Source: Streptomyces cyaneofuscatus (GTDB lineage: Bacteria > Actinomycetota > Actinomycetes > Streptomycetales > Streptomycetaceae). Taken from it: DNA of 64,000 nt. Below, piece after piece: positions 18,193-27,100 of this stretch. A program made the position numbers and the translations under genes. The notes below the pieces were generated by a model. The model did no database searches. It saw only the letters and a program-made list of their open reading frames with translations, and was not told the DNA's origin. Every line of letters starts with the position of its first letter. Position 1 is the first letter of the stretch. The DNA lies in NCBI RefSeq assembly GCF_000718135.1, contig NZ_JOEM01000008.1:124001-188000 (forward strand), read 5' to 3'.

Positions 18193-21100
18193 TCAGATCG
18201 CGAGCGCGGTCAGCTCGGCGATGCGGACGCGTAGCCGCTCCAGTTCGCCGCCCGGCGCCGTCGGCGGTTCCTGGACCTCGGCGTGCACAGCCTCCGGCTC
18301 CACGGCCGTGGGGAGGATGACGTCGTCGTCGCCCAGAACGATGCCCCGGTTGTTGAGCGCGGGACTGAACTTCATCAGCGTCAGCCTGCTGACCGGCGCT
18401 GCGCACAGCCGTTCGATCGCCGCCGTCAGCTCGTCCGGCTGGATGAGCGGCGCCTGCGCTCCGACCACCGCGCCCCGCTCTCCCTCGGCGGGTGCGTTGT
18501 TGAAGCAGTAGCCCAGGTTCAGGACCTTGCCGGCAGCGCCGTACCGGCGTTGCACCGTCAGTGCGAACGAGTCGAGGAACGTGCAGGCGGCCGCGTAGTT
18601 CGCCTGCTTGATGGCCTTGAGGTAGGAGTTGATCGAGGACAGGAACAGGGCGAAATCGAGCGAGTCACCGCCGAACACCTGCATGCACCGCACGCTCGCG
18701 TCGACCTTGGAGCGCAGCACGTCCTCGAACTGTGCCTCGCTCATCCGGTCCAGGCTCGCCCCCGAGAACACGAGGCCCGAGTGGATGACACCGTGCACCG
18801 CGCCGAACCGTCGTACGATCTCGTCCTTCGCCGCGCGCAGGGACGCCAGGTCGGTGGCGTCGCACCGCAGGTACAGCGGCGCGGGCCCGTCCGCGCCGGT
18901 CGCCTGAGCGATGGCGGATTCGACTCGCGCGTCCTGCCGCCTGCGTCCGAGCCACACCACCTGGGCGTGGTACCGGCGGATCAGGTACTCGCTGATGACC
19001 GTGCCGAGGGCGCCGGCCCCGCCGATGATGACGTACGTTCCGCCCTGCCGCAGCCGGGACGACGCCGGCGAGGCCGGCTGAACCGTCATCAGCCGCTGCC
19101 CGTGCCACCGGCCGTCGCGGTGGATACGCAGGTCGCCGTCCGGGTCGGCAGCCAGATCGAGCACCGCGGCGAGGGAAGGCGCGTCGTAGTCCTCGACGTC
19201 CGCCACCCGCACCCGCCAGTTCGGGTACTCCTTCGCAGCCGACCCCGCCAGACCGGCGACACCGGCGTGCGCCGGGTCGACGACCTCGGCCTCATGGACG
19301 GCGTGCGCCCGCTCGGTGATCAGGGTCAGGCCCAAGGAACGAGCGCCGTACCCTGCGGCCAGAAGGGCTTTCACCGTACGGAAGGCGTGCAGCGAACCGC
19401 CGGCCTGGCCCTCGACGACGCTCGCACCTGACTCGTCGTCCACAGCGCTGGGCGCCACCCAGACCAGATGGTCGAGCTCCGGGACCGACCGGAGGGACGC
19501 CTCCAGGTCGTCGTACGTACTCCGCGACGGGTCCGCGACCACGTGCGCACCGGGAAAGCGCGCGGTGAGAACGTCCCGCGCCTGCCCTGGGGGCGCGATG
19601 ATGCCCACGGATGCGGAAGTCTGCGGCCACGTCGCGGATTCCGTCCGCTGAGCGGATTCCGAATGCTGAGCGGAGTCCATCTGCTGAAGGGGATCCCACA
19701 CCGGCACCAGCGTGGCGACGCCGTCCGTCGGGTCCGGCGTCCGCTCGGTCCGACGGCCCGCGATGCCTCGCAGCCGCAGGCACACCGTGCCGTCGTCGGT
19801 CGCGAGGTCGATGTCAATCCGGTCCGCGCCGCGCGCGTCTTCGACGCGGCGTACAAGGGCCCACATGGCGGTCGCGCCGGGGGCGAGGACTTCGGCCGAC
19901 TTGATGCTGAACACCAGCCCGACCCGATCGTCGCCGTCGCCGTCGAGCAGTCGCATGCACTGCATCGCGGAGTCCACCAGCGCCGGGTGCGGGGCGGGCC
20001 CGTCCATGGTTCCCGACGCCGTGCCGGGCAGCCGCAGTTCGGCGAGTACCGCGTCGTCGCTACGATGCACCGCCACGACCCCCTGGAACGTGGGGCCGTA
20101 GGCGATGCCGCGATCCCGCCACTCGGCGTAGAACCGCTGGGGATCGAACGCGGTGGGCCGGAAATCCCGGAGCAGCGCGGGCAGATCGAGCGCCCGCGCG
20201 GCCGTCGGCTCCGTGGCGGAGACCTCGCCTTGGCAGTGGAGTACGGGCTCGGCTCCGGCGGACTCCGTGGAGGACACCGTGAACCGGGTGAGGTCGCCGT
20301 CCGCGCGGAGATCCACCCGCAGTGCGCGCGGCGCCCCCGACACCGACAGGGGCCGCAGGAAGACGATGTCGTGCAGGCGGACCGCGTCGCTCGCGGTCCG
20401 CCTCGCCGCTGCCGCGGCCCACTGCAGATACATGGCCCCCGGGACGATCCCGGCGCCCTGCACCTGATGTTCCCGCAGGTAGAACTCGTCGCCGGTGAGG
20501 ACTCCCCCATCGCGCCGCGGGCCGTCGTCCGCCGCCGGGCGGACCGGCAGCGCATAGCGCTCCCCCTCGAAGGGGTAGCCGGGCAGCGGAACACGGCGGT
20601 AGCGGCTGTCGCGGAACAGCTCGGTGAAATCCGGTGCCTCACCATCGAGGAACTGCTGGGCGAGTGCCTGCGACCTGGAGTCCGCGCTCCGCTGCGGAAT
20701 GTCCTGCCCGGAGAGCCAGGTGGCGCACCGGCTCTCCAGTTCCGCGATGTCCCGGACCACCGTCGCCCATCGGTGCCGCAGGTGTCTGCGGCCGAGCAGA
20801 AGGGTGTGGCTCACGTCGCCGGCATCGAGGGCCGGGTGCTCGCGGCAGTGGCGCGCGAGCCGGGCCACCTGTTCACGCAGGGCGTGCTCCGTCGCCGCCG
20901 ACAGCGCGATCAACCGGGCCGCCCCGTCCTGCCCGCTCCGCGGCGGCGTGGGCGGCTTGGACGGCTGCTCGATGACAGCGTGGGCGTTGGTTCCGCTCGC
21001 GCCGAGCGACGTGACCGCGGCGCGCCGCTTGCCGCCTTCGGGCACGGCCCACCGCCTCGGCTCCGTGTGGACGAAGAACGGGCTGCCGGCCAGCGTGACA

Positions 21101-24100
21101 CTGGAGTTCGTCGTGGTGTGGTGGGGCAGACCGGGGATCACCTCGTGCCTCATCGCCAGCAGTGTCTTGATGACGCCGATCACGCCGGCCGCGGCCTGCG
21201 CGTGACCGATGGAGGCCTTGGTCGAGCCGAGCGAGCAGAACCCCTCGGCGTCCGTGAAGCCGCGGAACGCGCGATCGAGTGCCCGGAATTCCACCGGATC
21301 ACCGAGCTTGGTCCCGGTGCCGTGTGCCTCGACCAGCCCGATCCCCGCGGGGTCGATGGCGAAGTCCTGGTAGATCTGGCGGATCAGCCGTTCCTGCGAG
21401 GTCCCGTTCGGCGCGGCGATCCCGTTCGTCGTGCCGTTGTGGTTGATCCCGATTCCACGGATCACGCCGTGGATGTGGTCGCCGTCCGCCTCGGCGTCCG
21501 AGAGCCGTTTGAGGATCAGCGCACCGACCCCCTCGGCGGGCACGAAACCGTCGGCCGCCTGGTCGAACGCACGGCACCGGCCCGTCGGGGAGAGCATCCC
21601 GGCCCGCGACGCCGCCAGATACAGCCGCGGCGAGTTCTGGACGTAGACCCCGCCCGCGATCGCCGTGGTGACCTCGCCCGCCCAGAGCGCCTGACACGCC
21701 AGGTAGAGGGAGACCAACGAGCTGGAGCAGGCGGTGTCGACCGCGATCGCCGGCCCGTGCAGGTCCAGGTAGTACGCGATCCGGGACGGCACGAGCGAGT
21801 TCATGTTGCCCCACAGCGCCTGGCCCGGGTAGTCGGACGGCCTTGTCAGATCCAGGTAGTCGCCCGCGGCGCAGCCCACGTAGATGCCGCACCGGTCGCG
21901 GTCGAGCGACTCGCCCGCGTGGCCCGCGTCCTCGAGCGCCCGCCACGCTTCCTGGAGGAACAGCCGCTGCTGCGGCTCCATGTAGAGGGCCTCCGCACCG
22001 GAGATCCCGAAGAAGAGCGGGTCGAACTCGTCGACGCCGTCCAGGAGACCGCCGTCCAGGCAGGCGCTGCCCAGCGACGCGAGGTCCCAGCGGTCCACCT
22101 TCGAGACGGCGTCCCGGCCGGAGGCCAGCAGGTCCCAGAACTCGTCGGTGTCCCGGGCGCCCGGGAACCGGCCGCTCATCCCGACGATCGCGACGGGCTC
22201 CCGCCCACCGCCCGACGGCCCGGGTACGGCGGACGGCCTGGTCACGCCGGACGGCTCAGGTACGGCGGACGCCTCGGATACGGCAGATACCTCACGTACC
22301 GCTGACGGCACGGTTACAGCAGACACCTCGCGTACCGCTGACGGCACGGTTACGGCGGACGCCTCGAGCACCTCGAACGGCCCGGGTACGGCGACCGTGA
22401 TGGCGGCGCCTTCCTCGTCGACGATGAAACGCGTCAGCCGCCTGATCGACGGGTTCTCGAACAGCACGCTCGGATCGAGGTCGGTGCTCAGCGACTCGTT
22501 GAGCCGCTGCACCAGGGAGACGCCGGTGAGCGAGTCCAGTCCGTAGTCGGCGAAGGGCTTGTCGGCCGCGAGCTCATCCGCGGTCAGCTTCAGCGTTTCG
22601 GCGAGGATCCGCTCGACGGTCGCGCGGACGTGCTCCTCGATCGAACCGGGCGAACCGAGCGATCCGGTCGCGGCAGGCCGCGGATCCCGGCGCGGGACGG
22701 GCGAGCCGGCGCGCGCCAGCAGTATCTGCTGGCCCAGGTCCCGGGCGGGCTCCGCCAGGAGCTCGACCGTGTCGAACCCGCACTCCCGCAGCACGTCGCG
22801 CCACGCGTCCGAGGACAGCGCCGGTCCACCCTCCATACGCCTTCCGTCCGTGAACCGCCACCACCCTTCGAGGAGCCCGAAGGTGAGGTGCGACCACCAG
22901 TCGTTCCGGGCCAGCTCGTTGAGTACGAGGACTCCGCCGGGCCGCAGCAGGGCTCGGGCATGACGTACCGCCCGCACGATGTCCTGGGTGGCGTGCAGGA
23001 CGTTGTTGGCGATGACGATGTCGTAGTGTCCCGGGACGAGTCCCTGTGCGCCGGGCTCCCGCTCCACGTCGAAGGTCGAGAAGGACACGTACGGCACGTG
23101 GCCGGCGAACCGCCGCTCCGCGTCGATCAGGAACGCCTTCGAGATGTCCGTATAGCGGTACTCGGCGAGGTCGCGGCCCGTCAGCCGGGCGAAAACGCGC
23201 TCGCTGGTGCTGCCGGTGCCCGCTCCGATCTCCAGCAGCCGGACCCCGTCGCGGCGGGCGTCCACCTCCGCGCGCACCGCGCCGGCCGTCACGTCGTTGA
23301 AGTAGTCGGCCGTCGCGTTCCCCCGGTACGCCGGTTCGACCAGCTCGAACGAGCCGCCCGGGAACATGACCGCCGTGGCCTTCGTCCGCCCGGCAAGGAT
23401 CGCGGGCAAGGCCTCGATCATGCGCTCGGTCAGGCCGGTCTTGGCCGCCAGCTCCGGATCTCCGGCACGGGGGCCCTTCCACGCACGCCAGGCGCGCCAC
23501 GCCTGTTCGAGGCCCGGCGCACCTTTCCTGGGCGCCACGAAGGCACCCTCACGCACGAGCTCCCCGTGGCTCAGCAGCACGGTCACCGTATGGTCGAGCC
23601 ACTGGGCGAAGGACGGCGTGATCCGCTGCCCGATCAGGTCGCGACGGACGGGCGCGTCGAAGAGTCCCGCCGCCACGAGCTGTGCGAGCACGAGCGGGCG
23701 CGAGAGGCTGTCCAGCTCGTCCGTGGCGGACATGCGACCGGACAGGAACGTCTCGACGCTCGCAGGCCGGGCCGCCGCCACGAGCAACGCTTCCGCGTCG
23801 AGCGGGTCGGTGGCCCGAGGCACCGGCACCGCCTCGGCAGCCGGCCAGTACCGTTTCGCGGCGAACGGATACGCCGGCAGGCTCACCCGCACCGGCGGAC
23901 GCCCGCCGTGGCAGGCGTGCCAGTCGACGTCGATGCCGTTGACCCACAGGGGCGCGATCTTCTCCCACTCCCCGCGTTCGAGCCACCCGGCGACCAGGTC
24001 CCGGAGCTCGCCGGGGCGGTCGAAGAGGCCGAGCAGCTGGTCCTCAGGCCGTCGGGCCGTCCCTTCGAACACCGTTCCGCGCGTCCCGCGCCCGACGTAG

Positions 24101-27100
24101 TCCTGAAGGGTGGCGATCAGCCCGTCGACGTCGTTGACGACGAAGAGCACGCGTTCGGCCATCGCCCGCCGTCCGACCTGGAGCGTGTACGCGAGCGACG
24201 CCAGGTCGCCGTGCGCGTCCCGGTATCCCGGCAGGAACTCCAGAAGCTGCCGCGCGAGGACGCCGAGCCGCTCCCCGTCGCGGGCCGAGAGGACCACCGC
24301 CTGGGGGCCGGGGCGTACGGCGGCCCGCGCACCGGCCGGTGCCTGTTCCAGTACCGCGTGCACATTGGTGCCGCCGATCCCGAAGGAGCTCAGTCCCGCC
24401 CGCGCGGGCCCGTCGCCGTCCAGCGGCAGATTCCGGTCGGCCACGAAGAACGGTGACTCGTCCCAGTCGATCTCCGGGCTCGGCACGTCGCTGTGCAGGG
24501 TCCGCGGCACCTCTCCGTGCTGCAAGGACAGGGCCACCTTGATGAGGCCGGCGATGCCCGCGGCCGCGTCCAGGTGGCCGATGTTGCTCTTGACCGAGCC
24601 GATGCCGCAGTACTGGCTGCGTGCCGTGGAGTGGCGGTACGCCTCGGTCAGCGCCGCGACTTCGATGGGATCGCCGAGCCTCGTGCCCGTGCCGTGCGCT
24701 TCGACGTAGCTGATCGTCGACGGGTCCGTGCCCGCCTTGTCCAGCGCCTTGCGGATCACCTCCGCCTGACCGCGCACACTTGGCGCGTAGAACCCCGCTT
24801 TGTCGCCGCCGTCGTTGTTCACCGCGATGCCGCGGATCAGGCAGTAGATGTGATCGCCGGCGGCGATCGCCTCACCGGCGCGCTTGAGGACGACCACGCC
24901 GACACCTTCACCGCCGGACATGCCGTCGGCGCCGTCGGCGAACGCGCGGCTGCGCCCGTCGCTCGAGAAGTTCAGGCCCGGCTGGTGCACATATCCCAGT
25001 TCCCCGGCGGAGAACAGGCTGGCCGCGCCGACGATCGCCTGGTCCACGTCACCGGCCAGGAGTCCCTGACAGGCGACGTGCACCGCGCTCAGAGCGGAGG
25101 AGCAGTTGGTGTTCACCGCCATGCTGGGGCCACGCAGGCCCAGCTTTGTGGAGATCATGGTGGGCACCGTGCCGCCTTGGGCGAACAGCCATGCGGCGTA
25201 CGTCTCGGAGCTCGCCAGCACCCGTGGGCCCGACGCGTTCGCCATCAGGGCCGGGAGCAGGGCCTGGTAGAAGTTGGTGCTCGTGGACGTGGTGACGCTG
25301 GTCCCGGGGACATCCTCCGGGCGGTAACCGGCGTCCTCCAGCGCCTGCCACGCGTGCTGCAGCAGCAGGCGCGCCTGCGGGTCCATGAACTCGGCGTCGC
25401 GGGGGGAGATGTCGAAGAACGCCGCGTCGAACTCCGCCCTGCCGTCCACGACCGACCGCTGCGGCACGTATCCGGGCCGGGTGATCAGCTCCTCCGGCAC
25501 TCCGAGCGCGCGCAGTTCCTCGGCCGACCAGGACGTGGAGCCGCTGCGTCCTTCCACGAGCGCGGACCAGAAGGCGCGGTGGTCCATGGCTCCGGGGAAC
25601 CGGCAGGAGATGCCGATCACCGCGATCGCGTCATCGGGTGCGGCGGCGTCGGCCGCCGGAGCGGCCGGGCGCGGATCAGGTTGCCGCTCGGGCCCGGCCT
25701 CGACCGGCTGCGCCGCAGATGCCTGCCCGGCAGGTGCCTCCCCGGCAGGCAGCAGCCCCGTCAGGTGCCGGGTCATCGCCGCGACGGACGGGTGCGCGAA
25801 AACGCTGGTGGGCCGCAACGAGCAGCCGAAATCGCGGTTGATCCGCTCCACCGCTTCGATGGCCGCGAACGAGTCTCCGCCGATGTCGAAGAAGCCCGCG
25901 CCACGGTCGATGTCACGCGAGCCGAGCACCTCTTCGAAGATCCCGCGCACGGTCCGCTCGATGTCGAGCGCGGCCACCGGGCTGCCGTCGGCCGGGCTGT
26001 CGGCCACCGGACTACCGGCGGCCCGGAGCGGCACCGTCCGGGCGGCCTCGGTGAGCTTCGCCCGGTCGACCTTGCCGTGCGCCGTGAGCGGGAAGGCGTC
26101 CAGGGCCACGAATGCGGCGGGGAGCATGTAGGCGGGGAGGGTCTTGGCGAGTTCCGCGCGCAGCAGCGCGGCGTCGACCGGCGCGTCCCCGTTCCCGGTG
26201 TAGTAGGCCGTGAGCCGGTCGGACAGGCCGCCCTGTTCGAGCAGGACGACGCTCCGGCCGATCTCCGGGTGGGCATCGAGCACCACCTCGATCTCACCGG
26301 GTTCGATGCGGTGGCCGCGCAGTTTGACCTGGTTGTCCATCCGGCCCAGGACGACGATCTCGCCGTTCGGCAGCCGGCGCGCGCGGTCACCGGTCCGGTA
26401 CAGCCGTCCGGGCGCGAACGGGTTGTCCAGGAAGCGCTCGGCCGTCAGCTCCGGCTTCCGGTGGTAGCCCAGGGCGACCCCGTCGCCCGCGATGTGCAGC
26501 TCGCCGGTCACGCCGACCGGCAGGGGGCTCAAGTGCTGGTCGAGGACGTACAGCTGGGTGTTGGCGATGGGGCTGCCGATGGTCACCGGCTCCTCACGGC
26601 GCAGCCGCTTGGCCGCCGACCAGATGGTCGTCTCCGTGGGCCCGTACAGGTTCCAGGCCTCGCCGCGCGCCACGAGTTGGTCCTTCAGGCCGTCGGGTAA
26701 CGCCTCGCCGCCGCACAACACCTTGACGCCCTCGGTGTTCTGCCACCCGACGCGCATCAGCATGGCCCAGGTCGCCGGCGTGGCCTGCATGATGGTGGGC
26801 CGCCAGTCGGCGACCTTCTCGGCCAGCAACGTGGCATCTGCGGCCGTGGCCGAATCGGCGATATGGACCTGCCCGCCGGTGATCAGCGGGAGGTAGAGCT
26901 CCAGGGCGGCGATGTCGAAGCTGTGTGTGGTGAGGGCCAACAGCCGGTCGTCGGACGTCACGTGCAGCGTGTCGGCCATGGCCAGCAGGAAATTGGTCAG
27001 CGCCGTGTGCGGGACGACGACGCCCTTGGGCTGCCCCGTGCTGCCCGAGGTGTAGATGATGTAGGCGGCAGGAGGTGTCGTAGCTCCCGGGTCCGGCACA

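Noticed and set aside
14497..18234. Plus-strand open frame of about 1245 aa opposite gene B
   Set aside because: Same cause; no domain or start site, and the opposite frame carries MT, ACP, KS and TE motifs.
22211..22379. Transposon or phage attachment in the gene A repeat
   Set aside because: The repeat is in frame and encodes a linker; there is no transposase, terminal repeat or tRNA end.
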